A DNA stretch of 64,000 nucleotides from Nematostella vectensis (Eukaryota > Cnidaria > Anthozoa > Actiniaria > Edwardsiidae). The notes beneath the pieces are model-generated. The model saw only the letters and a program-made list of their open reading frames with translations, ran no database searches and had not been told where the DNA came from. Both the position numbers and the translations under genes were made by a program. Of the stretch, positions 1-46,829 are shown piece after piece. How positions within the stretch are numbered: the first letter of the stretch is position 1; each line of letters opens with the position of its first letter. The stretch covers positions 17,225,075 through 17,289,074 of the forward strand of contig NC_064038.1 of the NCBI RefSeq assembly GCF_932526225.1, read 5' to 3'.

Positions 1-1241
1 TATCGGGGAGTTCGCGTTATCGGGGGGATTCGGGATTTAGTTTCCACTATTTTTTCAGTAAATTTGGGAATTATTTTACGCGCACTCTCATCTCGTATTT
101 TTCTGCACTTTTGTTTTCGCGCATTTTTTAAATTAAATATTGGCAGTTTTTATTCTTTCGCGATACAAAATACAGCGGCATGTGCCCGACAAACATCCTG
201 TATATTGATTCTTTGATGACATTGCAGGGAAGTCGCTAAATTAAGTGGTGCTTCGACGGCGCCAAATTATTTTTTGTACACTGTACATTATTAGCAGGTT
301 TAAAAAGAATAAAAATCAACCTTTGAAATTTATACTTGGTTCCGTTCACAAAACCTTTGTACACACTGACGTTTATATATATAGAAATGGAGTTAAATAC
401 AAATACGAGTAATGAAATAGTAAAATGTTTATTTCAGTAGTGGATACATAAAAACACTGGCGCATTTTACAAGCACTTATTTGCTGTTGAAATTTGCAAT
501 ACCATTTCATTTCTCATTATACACCTAACTGGATTTTAGTGAAGAAAAATGTGCTCATAAGAATATCATGCGTTACCATGGGAACACGAGTAGACGCGGA
601 GGGCCACCTGCTACTGTATTACTCATGGCCCAAACATCCAACTCGCGCAAGATACCTGTCGTTAGCATAACCGACTCATCTGCTGAATTTTAATTAAGCT
701 TCATCGTAGATTCCACTCTGAGAAAAGAAGGGAAATGGAAAACAAGGTTGAAAGAGTTTTATTTTTTTTAATGGTTTCACTGAGTTTACTGTAAAAACTA
801 TGGTCTTCGTTCTAATCTATATACGGAAAGGGTTTTCGGGTTAGGATGCACAATATTAAAGCTATAGTTAGAGTAGTTCGATGGAAAAAAAACATTTTTC
901 TTTTCGCGTAGAGGCCCTGAGATCACAGCTATTTATAAACAAAGCCCGATCACTCAACACCTCAAATTTTCATTGGTCGGTTAATTGTCGTCGTCCAATT
1001 ATAAGAGCGATTTTATATTTCGGAAACCGACCGTAAAGCGATGTTCCGTAAAAGGAGACGGTTCGACTTTCCGGAGCCAAAATGCGAGATGGGCTGGGAA
1101 GCAAGGTTTCCGGTGGAGGATAGCTGAAAACTTCCTCAAACTCCAGAATTCACCTTCGTGGTTTTTATGTCTAGTTTTTTTTCATATGATTTACTCTGAA
1201 ACATAAGTGATATCCCTTAACAAGAAGACGCCGGTATCAAC
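1..1241. other. Upstream region of the myosin gene
   Basis: This stretch is A/T-rich, with no ORF resembling a known protein and no repeat array. It should contain promoter and 5' UTR if the start at 1242 is right. I see no convincing core-promoter element. Confidence 0.4.
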
Positions 1242-36020
<34,779 letters not shown>

Positions 36021-36378
36021 GTCGCTCAACACCTAACCGTTCGTGCAGTTTCATAAAGGCTCTGGGTTTACTGGGCCTGTATCTGATTGTCTGTTTGAGT
36101 AGCAGCTACCGACGATTTGTCTTATCAGCATTTCACGTTATTGAAACAAGCACTCCAGATAGTACTTGCATTCGTTCACGTGTGATTGGTATTTAATTCT
36201 AACCAATTTCTTCGGTTGCATTTTTGTGAATACAGTATTTGAATATGACTATTTTGTGTCGAAGAATGAACAAAAAAAATTAGAGCATACATGTCATCAA
36301 AATGAAAGGACATTTTAAAGTAATTTTGAGCAAATGACTATCCGTATCCTAGTGGTGATCGATATACTTAAAGTAGCA

Positions 36379-36384
36379 AATAAA
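36379..36384 (+). promoter_or_regulatory. Candidate polyadenylation signal of the myosin gene
   Basis: An AATAAA lies about 360 nt after the stop codon, in an A/T-rich stretch (36020-36440) free of other features. It is the first perfect hexamer I see downstream of the stop. The true cleavage site cannot be told from sequence alone. Confidence 0.35.
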
Positions 36385-36619
36385 ATGTGCTTTGTAAAAA
36401 TCAACATGAAGACTAATAAAATTATTATAAGTGAATTGTTTTTTCTGTTGTCTTGCACTTCGGATAAAAAGCAATTCTGTACGCGCTCGGAACTCGGGGG
36501 CTTCGCTAGACCCGTAAGAGACTGAAGTAGCGAGGTTTCGTTATCAAACAAGGGGGCTTAGCTAGAGATTGAAGTAACCACCCGCGTCCGCATTAAGCGC
36601 GATTACCAGCTGCGCAAGT

Positions 36620-37260
36620 GATAAGCTCTAACCCTGTTGTAGCACAGTCTATGCGTCATGATTCTAACGCTTTGCGCATTTCCTGTGTCTTTGTGTGCTG
36701 TGCGTGGGCCTTATGCATAGTGTGTTTGCGGTCGTTACTTGCACTTTGTGTGCGTGTCTTTACTTGCATTTTGTGTGCGTGTCGTTGTGTGTGCGCGTGT
36801 CTATCTCTAATTCACACACGCATTAGAGATGGATCTCTGATGTGCACTGTGTGCGTGTCGTTTTGTGAACTTGTGTGTGCGTGTCGTTATGTGCAGTGTG
36901 TGTGCGTGTCGTTATGCGCACTGTGTGCGCGTCGTTATGTGCACTGTGTGTGTCGTTTTGTGCACTGTGTGTGCGTGTCGTTACGTGCACTGTGGTGCGT
37001 GTCGTTATGTGCAGTGTGTGCGTCGTTATGTGCAGTGTGTGTGCGTGTCGTTTTGTGCACTGTGTGCGTGTCGCCATGTGCACTGTGTGTGCGTGTCGTT
37101 ATGTGCACTGTGTGTGTGTATCGTTTTGTGTGCGTGTCGTTATGTGCACTATGTGCGTGTCATCAGGTGCACTGTGTGTGCGTGTCGCTATTATCACTGT
37201 GTGTGCGTGTCGCTATTATCACTGTGTGTGCGTGTAGTGCACTGTGTGTGTGTGTCAAAG
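36620..37260. repeat. TGTG-rich degenerate minisatellite
   Basis: Units of roughly 20-30 bp contain GTGCGTGTCGTTATGTGCAC with many length variants. The array is open in several frames as Cys/Val-rich ORFs, but has no protein-like features. Confidence 0.85.
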
Positions 37261-37266
37261 TTTGAG

Positions 37267-37308
37267 TCTGCCCTGAAGAAGTCTTATTAAAGACGAAAAT
37301 TTGGCAGA
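37267..37308 (+). ncRNA. Hammerhead-ribozyme-like motif, copy 1
   Basis: Stem I TCTGCC/GGCAGA encloses core CTGAAGA, a hairpin GTCTT-ATTA-AAGAC, GAAA and an ATTT cleavage-side sequence. This order fits a type I hammerhead (CUGANGA...GAAA...UH). One extra A precedes stem II and stem III is reduced to about 2 bp, so activity as a monomer is doubtful. Hammerheads are known in Penelope-like terminal repeats. Confidence 0.5.
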
Positions 37309-37422
37309 GTCGAATTCCAGTTTTTGGTGTATTGTACCCTTGTCATTTCGATACACATCCATAACCACATACCTACTGTACCTACCCTTGTCATTACAAT
37401 ACACCAAAAACTGGAAATCGAC

Positions 37423-37464
37423 TCTGCCAAATTTTCGTCTTTAATAAGACTTCTTCAGGGCAGA
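37423..37464 (-). ncRNA. Hammerhead-ribozyme-like motif, copy 2
   Basis: This is the same 42-nt arrangement as at 37267-37308, on the minus strand at the 3' end of the minus-strand Penelope-like copy. Confidence 0.5.
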
Positions 37465-37527
37465 CTGAAGAAGGTGAATCGTTACAAGCTTATTTACATC
37501 AGAATAGTGGCGCGAGACGCAAAAACA

Positions 37528-38763
37528 TTACAACTGACAAAAACGCGCATTTTCTAGAATAGCGCGCGCTATGGATAAAAAGAATTTACACATCTCTACG
37601 TGGGTTCCTACTACAAAAAAGTCATCACTATTAAGACCCCGCGGGTAGATAGACTTAAGCCGATAAGCCCACTGGCCTTCCCTTTCCCTAAGCTGAGCCT
37701 CAGAGTTACACTTATCTATAAGTTGTACCATAACATTATTAAGACCTAAATGATTGTCGCAATGAAAATGTTGATAGATAAGGTCATCCTTAACTCTTTC
37801 ACTAACCGGTAAACTAGGGTGCTTATTTAACCTACTTTTATGATTATTAAAACGCTTCCTAAAACTATTGATAGTAGACCCTACGTATTGCTTGCTACAC
37901 ATAGAGCAAGTAATTAGATAAACAACAAAATCTGAGTTACAGTCCAAGTCAAAATTAATGACATATTTCTTATTAGTAACTGTACTGCGAAACTCCCGCC
38001 CTGTCTTAAGAAAGTTACACACCCTACACCTTTTACCGCCACACTTACCACAACCTCTAACCTGAGTACTATCCTCTTTAAGAGAGGAGTGCACCAACAT
38101 ATCCTTTAAACTCCTAGGTTTCCTATAAGCCACCATAGGTACCCTACCAATAGCAACCCTACATCTACTAGAAGATTCTAGAACTGGCTGTAAATTACGA
38201 AGAATACCAGGTAAATTAGGTAAAGCTGGATGAAAAGTGACTACAAAAGGTACACGATCATTCTTACCTTTACGCCTGTCTTTCAATGTGTCGTCCCTAG
38301 AAATACGTCTAACCCAATCAACTTCCCTCCCCACAAACCTGCTGTCATAACCCCTATCAACTAAATAACCTTGTAACTCTAATACCCTCTTTTCGAAAGA
38401 AGAGTCTTCCGAACATATCCTACGAATACGTAGTGCCTGCCCAAAAGGAATGCCTTTCTTACAAGCAGACGGATGACAGGACGTATGAAAAAGATATTGA
38501 TGCTTAACAGTAGGCTTACTATACAGATCTGTAGATATTAACCCATCCCTAAGAGTAAGTGAAACATCCAAAAAATTTACCTGACTAGTGGACAACTCAA
38601 ACGTAAATTTTATAGTTCTATGTATAGAGTTCATGTGAGCCATAGACTCTCTCAGAGCGTCCTCACCTTCAGTCCAGATCATGAAAATGTCATCGATATA
38701 CCTACGCCATGAATAAGGCTTAACTGGAGAAGAGTCTATGATTTCCTTTTCAACTTTAGCCAT
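37528..38763 (-). CDS. Penelope-like reverse transcriptase C-part with GIY-YIG endonuclease
   Basis: An uninterrupted 411-codon stretch begins inside the RT palm at RRYIDDIFMIW, the YxDD catalytic box, followed by the NFLDVSL motif. It continues through a basic linker and a Cys-rich CGKCGGKRCRVCNF segment to a GIY-YIG nuclease (VVYLITCSMCSKQYVGST, then RFNNHKSRL). Its partner residues Arg and Glu lie downstream (FRKRF; SEAQLREREGQW). The RT would copy the element RNA and the nuclease nick the target. The N-terminal half of RT is missing, so it is a 5'-truncated copy. Confidence 0.88.
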   Translation of the reverse strand: MAKVEKEIIDSSPVKPYSWRRYIDDIFMIWTEGEDALRESMAHMNSIHRTIKFTFELSTSQVNFLDVSLTLRDGLISTDLYSKPTVKHQYLFHTSCHPSACKKGIPFGQALRIRRICSEDSSFEKRVLELQGYLVDRGYDSRFVGREVDWVRRISRDDTLKDRRKGKNDRVPFVVTFHPALPNLPGILRNLQPVLESSSRCRVAIGRVPMVAYRKPRSLKDMLVHSSLKEDSTQVRGCGKCGGKRCRVCNFLKTGREFRSTVTNKKYVINFDLDCNSDFVVYLITCSMCSKQYVGSTINSFRKRFNNHKSRLNKHPSLPVSERVKDDLIYQHFHCDNHLGLNNVMVQLIDKCNSEAQLREREGQWAYRLKSIYPRGLNSDDFFVVGTHVEMCKFFLSIARAILENARFCQL

Positions 38764-38780
38764 AAAAAGGTAGGGTACCT

Positions 38781-39095
38781 ATGGTGGCTTATAGGAGACC
38801 TAGGAGTTTAAAGGATATGTTGGTGCACTCCTCTCTTAAAGAGGATAGTACTCAGGTTAGAGGTTGTGGTAAGTGTGGCGGTAAAAGGTGTAGGGTGTGT
38901 AACTTTCTTAGGACAGGGTGTAACTCTGAGGCTCAGCTTAGGGAAAGGGAAGGCCAGTGGGCTTATCGGCTTAAGTCTATCTACCCGCGGGGTCTTAATA
39001 GTGATGACTTTTTTGTAGTAGGAACCCACGTAGAGATGTGTAAATTCTTTTTATCCATACCCCGCGGGGTCTTAATAGTGATGACTTTTTTGTAG
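38781..39095 (+). pseudogene. Second Penelope-like ORF fragment, internally deleted
   Basis: This is a copy of the same ORF on the opposite strand. It starts at MVAYRRPRSLKDML and jumps from CRVCNFLRTG to CNSEAQLRERE, losing the GIY-YIG core. A short stretch (PRGVLIVMTFL, about 75 bp of DNA) is then duplicated near 39060. Confidence 0.85.
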
Positions 39096-39241
39096 TAGGA
39101 ACCCACGTAGAGATGTGTAAATTCTTTTTATCCATAGCGCGCGCTATTCTAGAAAATGCGCGTTTTTGTCAGTTGTAATGTTTTTGCGTCTCGCGCCACT
39201 ATTCTGATGTAAATAAGCTTGTAACGATTCACCTTCTTCAG

Positions 39242-39283
39242 TCTGCCCTGAAGAAGTCTTATTAAAGACGAAAATTTGGCAGA
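39242..39283 (+). ncRNA. Hammerhead-ribozyme-like motif, copy 3
   Basis: This is the same 42-nt arrangement at the 3' end of the plus-strand Penelope-like copy. Core and both stem I strands are identical to the other two copies. Confidence 0.5.
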
Positions 39284-39339
39284 GTCGATTTCCAGTTTTT
39301 GGTGTATTGTATTCATTGTTCTGGTACGAGATCGCGACA

Positions 39340-40410
39340 GTTTGGGCTTTTTGATTCTACCCTTATCATTATGATACACATCCATGACCACATACGTACT
39401 GTACCTATCCTTATCATTACGATACACATCCATGACCACATAGCTACTGTACCTATCCTCATCATTACGATACACATCCATGTCCACATACCTACTGTAC
39501 CTACCCTTATCATTATGATACACATCCATGACCACATACTGTACCTACCCTTATCATTATGGTACACATCCATGACCACATACCTACTGTACCTACCCTT
39601 ATCATTATGATACACATCCATGACCACATACTGTACCTACCCTTATCATTATGGTACACATCCATGACCACATACCTACTGTACCTACCCTTATCATTAT
39701 GATACACATCCATGACCACATACTGTACCTACCCTTATCATTATGATACACATCCATGACCACATACTGTACCTACCCTTATCATTATGGTACACATCCA
39801 TAACCACATACCTACTGTACCTATCCTTATCATTATGGTACACATCCATGACCACATACCTACTGTACCTACCCTTATCATTATGATACACATCCATGAC
39901 CACATACTGTACTTACCCTTATCATTATGGTACACATCCATAACCACATACCTACTGTACCTATCCTTATCATTATGATACACATCCATGACCACATACG
40001 TACTGTACCTATCCTTATCATTATGATACACATCCATGACCACATATTTACTGTACCTACCCCCATCATTATGATACACATCCATGACCACATACCTACT
40101 GTACCTACCCTCATCATTATGATACACATCCATAACCACATATCTACTGTACCTACCCTTATCATTATGATACACATCCATGACCACATACCTACTGTAC
40201 CTATCCTTATCATTATGGTACACATCCATAACCACATATCTACTCTACCTACCCTTATAATTACAGTAGACATCCATGACCACATACCTACTGTACCTAT
40301 CCTTATCATTATGGTACACATGACCACATACATACTGTACCTATCCTTATCATTACAGTACACATCCATAACCACATACCTACTGTACCTACCCTTGTCA
40401 GGTAAATGAA
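39340..40410. repeat. 42-48-bp minisatellite interrupted by the Penelope-like element
   Basis: About 23 units contain CATGACCACATACCTACTGT, ACCTACCCTTATCATTATGA and TACACATC; a short variant lacks 6 bp. One unit lies on the other side of the element (37340-37398), so the element inserted into the array. Confidence 0.93.
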
Positions 40411-40434
40411 CATATGAACTTTGCTGTTTCATAA

Positions 40435-40892
40435 AGCTCTATGATCTGATGAGCCAGAGGTTGAAAGAGCTTTTATAGGGGAAGCTGCAGAGGGAAAAAA
40501 CATTGCTTTTGAGCAAATTGCTCCTCTACAAAAAAGCTGTCTTGGCTTTCTATGAAACCTTTACTTTTGGACCACATCATATTGTGACATGAGAAAAAAA
40601 AAAGTTTTTTAAGGTTTGTAAGAAAACATTGAGGTACCCAGGGTTATTGAAAATATTGTAGGTGGTATTTTTATAGCCTAAAGCCTTAAAGAAATTAAGA
40701 GCTGGTCTCCTAAAACCCTAAGTATTAGTAATTTGTGAAAAACAACATATATTTGATAAACACTTGAAATTTATATCGACTATTCTGGAATTCTGTTTTG
40801 ATTTTTAAAAAAAGGTACACATACATATTAGGACCTTGAGGATCTGTTATTACCTAAAAATATGCATAGGCATATTTACATATATATATACA
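40435..40892. other. Intergenic stretch without recognised features
   Basis: A/T-rich DNA with no ORF, repeat array or transposon end that I could recognise. Confidence 0.5.
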
Positions 40893-42121
40893 CTCGAACA
40901 ACCTTTCTACTACCGATGCAAAATATTAAGAGGATGTGGCTTTTGTTGAAAGCAATATTATGTGAGTTTTGAACTTCCTCATGTAGTCGTGCGTACACCC
41001 CGGCATGATCTCATGATATGATAGTCTTTCATTCACCGAAAACAAACATGCCCAAAAAAAACTTTAAAACATTTCGCTTCCTATAAAAAGCAGCATGTCC
41101 TATCTGTAAAGACTTTCTTTTATGGCTTGTTGTGTAAAAATGATTTATCATTTAGCTAAATGTTTCATATGTTTTTAAAACTGAAAGCCAATCCTTACAC
41201 ATTTCTTTAGTTGTCCATTACTGTAATTCCTTGGGGTTCATTTCGGGGACTCTTTGGGATCGTTTTGGGTCCTGGGATCGTTTCGGGTCCTGGGATCATT
41301 TTGGGTCCTGTACACATCCCTTAAAAAGTCACTGAAGCATAGATCGGTAAAATAAATGATCAGGGACTAAAGGAACCTTCTCTCTTTCTGTAGATTATAA
41401 ACATTACTCAATGGCAAGAAATTAAAGTGCACTTTTCTCCCATTTTCCTCTCTTGTTTACGCTTCCACGTGGCAGAACTGTACAGGACCCGAAATGATCC
41501 CAGGACCCGAAACAATCCCAGGACCCGAAACGATCCCCAAAAGTTCCCCAACTGATCCCGGGACCTGAAACGATCCCCAAGAGTCCCCGAAATGAACCCC
41601 AAGGAATTACAGTAATGGACAACTAAAGGAATGTGTAAGGATTGGCTTTCAGTTTTAAAAGCATATGAAACATTTAGCTTTGTTTGTGTTACAAAATGGA
41701 AATTTACCTTAAAACTATAGTATTAAGATTTAAATATACGACTGCGGGGGGAAAACAATGGTGTTGAGTCAGAAATTGGGGTCAACTAACAATTCTTTGT
41801 GATAGTAATTTGAAGAAACCGGCGTGGATAAATCTTCCCTGCTAGCAGAGGCCTCTTTTCTCTGTATTTCGCATTTTTACATAACAAGCATAAAAGTAAG
41901 TCTTTACAGATAGGACACGCTGCTTTTCATAGGAATGGAAATGTTTTAAAGTTATTTTTTGGCATGTTTGTTTTCGGTGAATGAAGGACCTATCATATCA
42001 TGAGATCATGCCGAGGTGTACGCACGACTACATGAGGAAATTCAAAACTCACATAATATTGCTTTCAACAAAAGCCACATCCTCTTAACATTTTGCATCG
42101 GTAGTAGAAGGGTTGTTCGAG
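40893..42121. repeat. Foldback element (long inverted repeat)
   Basis: The left arm (40893-41314) starts CTCGAACAACC and runs through CCTCATGTAGTCGTGCGTAC. The right arm (41479-42121) is its inverted counterpart ending GGTTGTTCGAG, with an extra segment of roughly 200 bp (about 41690-41900). Inner arms carry repeats of CGGGTCCTGGGATCRTTT. A third partial copy of the inner arm lies at 42585-42725. No protein is encoded. Confidence 0.8.
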
Positions 42122-42584
42122 CGTATTACTCAGTGTGCTTTTGTCATTCCATCTTCTCGGCCAAACCGGCTGCCTAAATGTGTCGGTAAATACTCGCTCG
42201 TGTGAACAAGGATTTCGTGGTGAAATACATGTTTGGTTTACGAATGAATATTAATTTTTAGGGGTGATGTTTACCGGAAATAAGATTTAGAGTGTCAGAG
42301 TCATGTGTCGGAACCGCAAAATGTTTAGAGTGTGATGGAAGGTCAAAAGTTTGGTTGATCTGAGCAAAGCTGTGCTATGTTTATATATGCTGTATTTCCG
42401 TAGCGATTAAAAGTTGTGTATTTATTTTAGACTCTGTTTATGGGTTTAACGCCTGGCAATGTAATAAATAGAAGTATTGTGTTGGAATATAATATTTTTA
42501 AGTCATGTTGTTTAGAAATCGAGTCGCTGTTAACCCTTAATTATGCTTCAAGAATTGCAAGTATTTATTCTGCTTTCCCTTTGT

Positions 42585-42725
42585 CCATTACCGCAATTCC
42601 TTGGGGTTGATTTCGGGGACTCCTCGGTATCGTCTCGGGTCCGAGGATCAGTTGGGGTACTTTTGGGGATCATTTCGGGTCCTGGGATCGTTTCGGGTCC
42701 TGGGATCATTTCGGGTCCTGTACAG
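42585..42725. repeat. Partial copy of the foldback inner arm
   Basis: TTGTCCATTACCGCAATTCC then GGGGTTGATTTCGGGGACTC closely match 41210-41250, followed by four GGATCRTTTCGGGTCCTG units. Confidence 0.8.
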
Positions 42726-43009
42726 AACCTCCGCCATCTTGGTTTTCAATCTTGAGTATGCGCAGTGTTTGACCGCTGTGTTGGCTGGATGCCAGCTTGT
42801 GACAATGACGTCATTGACCACAAAAACTGAGTCGCCTAGTTATAGACCATTTCTATACCTATGGGGCTCGGCCGCGCTGGCTCCGCTTTTACCCATTTAC
42901 TAAACTGCAGTCACACCTCTGCAGGCAAACGCCCTAACGTACTACTAAACTTTAAATAAAGAATATAATCCTATTCCCCATTTAATAAACTTTTGTGTTC
43001 CCTTTGCTG

Positions 43010-43572
43010 CACCCCCCCTTGACCCGAAGGTTTAGCTTTAGTTTGGTTGTGTCAAAGCATCTGTTGCTGCACCCCCCCCCCCTTGACCCGAAGGTTTAGC
43101 TTTAGTTTGGTTGTGTCAAAGCATCTGTTGCTGCACCCCCCCCCTTGACCCGAAGGTTTAGCTTTAGTTTGGTTGTGTCAAAGCATCTGTTGCTGCACCC
43201 CCCCCCCCCTTGACCCGAAGGTTTAGCTTTAGTTTGGTTGTGTCAAAGCATCTGTTGCTGCACCCCCCCCCCCTTGACCCGAAGGTTTAGCTTTAGTTTG
43301 GTTGTGTCAAAGCATCTGTTGCTGCACCCCCCCTTGACCCGAAGGTTTAGCTTTAGTTTGGTTGTGTCAAAGCATCTGTTGCTGCACCCCCCCCCTTGAC
43401 CCGAAGGTTTAGCTTTAGTTTGGTTGTGTCAAAGCATCTGTTGCTGCACCCCCCCTTGACCCGAAGGTTTAGCTTTAGTTTGGTTGTGTCAAAGCATCTG
43501 TTGCTGCACCCCCCCCCCCCTTGACCCGAAGGTTTAGCTTTAGTTTGGTTGTGTCAAAGCATCTGTTGCTCA
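43010..43572. repeat. About 60-bp minisatellite with variable C-run, 9 copies
   Basis: Units read TTGCTGCACCCCC(n), TTGACCCGAAGGTTTAGC and TTTAGTTTGGTTGTGTCAAA. Copies differ almost only in the C-run length (7-12), so the array is young. Confidence 0.93.
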
Positions 43573-43639
43573 TGAAATGGTTATCCTAGTTATGATGAAT
43601 TCACTGATGGTGGAACATTACATGGCCGTTTTATTACAA

Positions 43640-44095
43640 TTAAGCATTGATTGTTATTATAATAAGCGTTAGTATTACAGTAATGTTGATTTGTTATTAC
43701 ATTTAATGGCAATTTTTAGTGGCAATTTTTATTACATTAAGCATTAGTATCACATTGCGGCAGTTATTACATTAAACATTAGTACAGTATTATATTAAGT
43801 GGCAGTTATTACATTAAGAGGAAGTTATTACATCAAGCATTATTATTACATTAAGCGGCAGTCATTTCATCAAGCGTTAGTGCGGCAGTTATTAAATTAG
43901 GTGTTAGTATTACATTTATATTTATATTTAGTGTTAGTATTACATCGTTGGTATCAATTTTTATAACATTAAGTGTTAGTATTACATTAAGCCGCAGTTA
44001 TTACATTAAGCGTTAGTATTACATCAATCGTTAGTATCAATTTTTATTACATTAAGAGTGAGTATTACATTAAGTGGCAGTTATTACATTAAGAA
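43640..44095. repeat. Degenerate ATTACATTAAG repeats
   Basis: Loosely repeated ATTACATTAAGCGKYAGT blocks of about 18-22 bp occur, much diverged. Confidence 0.6.
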
Positions 44096-44349
44096 ATTAC
44101 ACAGATAAGGTACAGTATACAGTACAGGGACGTGTCACCCTAATGGGTATTTTTGGGGGCTCTGAGGTCTGCAATAGGATATCGTTTTTTGGTTGTTTGG
44201 TCTCTTATAGAGTATAGGGTATAGTTTTTCAGCTACCCTACAAACAAATTTCAATCACAGGTGTGGCATATTTAAATTATTAAAACAGTATATATTAAAA
44301 CAAAATTGGGTCTTCTTCGCAGCCCCCAGCGGTGAAACACTTCTCCCCA

Positions 44350-46827
44350 CCTACAGTACGAGATAATGTCACCCTTGACAGAGATGACTATACAGTACGA
44401 GATAATGTCACACTTGACAGAGATGACTATACAGTACGAGATAATGTCACCCTTGACAGAGATGACTATACAGTACGAGATAATGTCACCCTTGACAGAG
44501 ATGACTATACAGTACGAGATAATGTCACCCTTGACAGAGATGACTATACAGTACGAGATAATGTCACCCTTGACAGAGATGACTATACAGTACGAGATAA
44601 TGTCACCCTTGACAGAGATGACTATACAGTACGAGATAATGTCATTATTTACAGAGATGACTATACAGTACGAGATAATGTCACCCTTGACAGAGATGAC
44701 TATACAGTACGAGATAATGTCACCCTTGACAGAGATGACTATACAGTACGAGATAATGTCACCCTTGACAGAGATGACTATACAGTACGAGATAATGTCA
44801 CCCTTGACAGAGATGACTATACAGTACGAGATAATGTCACCCTTGACAGAGATGACTATACAGTACGAGATAATGTCACCCTTGACAGAGATCACTATAC
44901 AGTACGAGATAATGTCATTATTTACAGAGATGACTATACAGTACGAGATAATGTCACCCTTGACAGAGATGACCATATAGTACAAGATAATGTCACCATT
45001 GACAGAGATGACTATACAGTACGAGATAATGTCACCCTTGACAGAGATGACTATACAGTACAAGATAATGTCACCCTTGATAGAGATGACTATACAGTAC
45101 AAGATAATGTCACCCTTGATAGAGATGACTATACAGTACAAGATAATGTCACCCTTGACAGAGATGACTATACAGTACGAGATAATGTCACCCTTGACAG
45201 AGATGACTACACAGTATGAGATAATGTCATTATTTACAGAGATGACTATACAGTACAAGATAATGTCACCCTTGATAGAGATGACTATACAGTACAAGAT
45301 AATGTCACCCTTGATAGAGATGACTATAGAGTACGAGATAATGTCACCCTTGACAGAGATGACTATAGAGTACGAGATAATGTCACCCTTGACAGAGATG
45401 ACTATACAGTACGAGATAATGTCACCCTTGACAGAGATCACTATAGAGTACGAGATAATGTCACCCTCGACAGAGATTACTATAGAGTACGAGATAATGT
45501 CACCCTTGACAGAGATGACTATACAGTACGAGATAATGTCACCCTTGACAGAGATGACTACAGAGTACGAGATAATGTCACCCTTGACAGAGATGACTAT
45601 ACAGTACAAGATAATGTCACCCTTGACAGAGATGACTACACAGTACGAGATAATGTCACCCTTGACAGAGATGACTACACAGTACGAGATAATGTCACCC
45701 TTGACAGAGATGACTACACAGTACGAGATAATGTCACCCTTGACAGAGATGACTACACAGTACGAGATAATGTCACCCTTGACAGAGATGACTACACAGT
45801 ACGAGATAATGTCACCCTTGACATAGATGACTATAGAGTACAAGATAATGTCACCCTTGACATAGATGACTATAGAGTACGAGATAATGTCATTATTTAC
45901 AGAGATGACTATACAGTATGAGATAATGTCACCCTTGACAGAGATGACTACACAGTACGAGATAATGTCACCCTTGACAGAGATGACTATACAGTACAAG
46001 ATAATGTCACCCTTGACATAGATGACTATAGAGTACGAGATAATGTCACCCTTGACAGAGATGACTATAGAGTACGAGATAATGTCACCCTTGACATAGA
46101 TGACTATACAGTACGAGATAATGTCACCCTTGACAGAGATGACTATACAGTACGAGATAATGTCACCCTTGACAGAGATGACTATACAGTACGAGATAAT
46201 GTCACCCTTGACAGAGATGACTATACAGTACGAGATAATGTCATTATTTACAGAGATGACTATACAGTACGAGATAATGTCACCCTTGACAGAGATGACC
46301 ATATAGTACAAGATAATGTCACCATTGACAGAGATGACTATACAGTACGAGATAATGTCACCCTTGACAGAGATGACTATACAGTACAAGATAATGTCAC
46401 CCTTGACAGAGATGACTATACAGTACGAGATAATGTCACCCTTGACAGAGATGACTATACAGTACGAGATAATGTCACCCTTGACAGATATGACTATACA
46501 GTACGAGATAATGTCATTATTTACAGAGATGACTATACAGTACGAGATAATGTCACCCTTGACAGAGATGACCATATAGTACAAGATTATGTCACCATTG
46601 ACAGAGATGACTATACAGTACAAGATAATGTCATTATTTACAGAGATGACTGTACAGTACGAGATAATGTCATTATTTACAGAGATGACTGTACAGTACG
46701 AGATAATGTCACCCTTGACAGAGATGACTATACAGTACGAGATAATGTCATTATTTACAGAGATGACTATACAGTACGAGATAATGTCACCCTTGACAGA
46801 GATGACTATACAGTACGAGATAATGTA
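44350..46827. repeat. 39-bp satellite-like array, about 63 copies
   Basis: The unit is GAGATGACTATACAGTACGA then GATAATGTCACCCTTGACA. A second variant replaces CACCCTTGAC with CATTATTTAC at irregular intervals. Because 39 is a multiple of three and most units lack stops, long ORFs run on both strands. Block-wise sharing of variants (45100-45350; 45540-45840) suggests multi-unit duplications. Confidence 0.96.
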
Positions 46828-46829
46828 AA

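Larger units (their letters stand above)
37267..39310 (-). mobile_element. Penelope-like element in head-to-head arrangement
   Basis: A minus-strand copy (37400-38778) and a shorter plus-strand copy (38779-39310) meet head to head. Both end in the same terminal sequence (AATTTGGCAGAGTCGA then CCAGTTTTTGGTGTATTGTA), also present at 37300-37336. The element sits inside the 48-bp array that resumes at 39340. Such inverted partial copies and terminal repeats are usual for Penelope-like elements. Confidence 0.85.

Noticed and set aside
36618-37290. Cys/Val-rich ORFs of 120-215 codons
   Set aside because: Low-complexity TGTG repeat; several frames are open and no start context or domain is seen.
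39149-40432. Repetitive ORFs on both strands
   Set aside because: They read a 48-bp minisatellite, a multiple of three.
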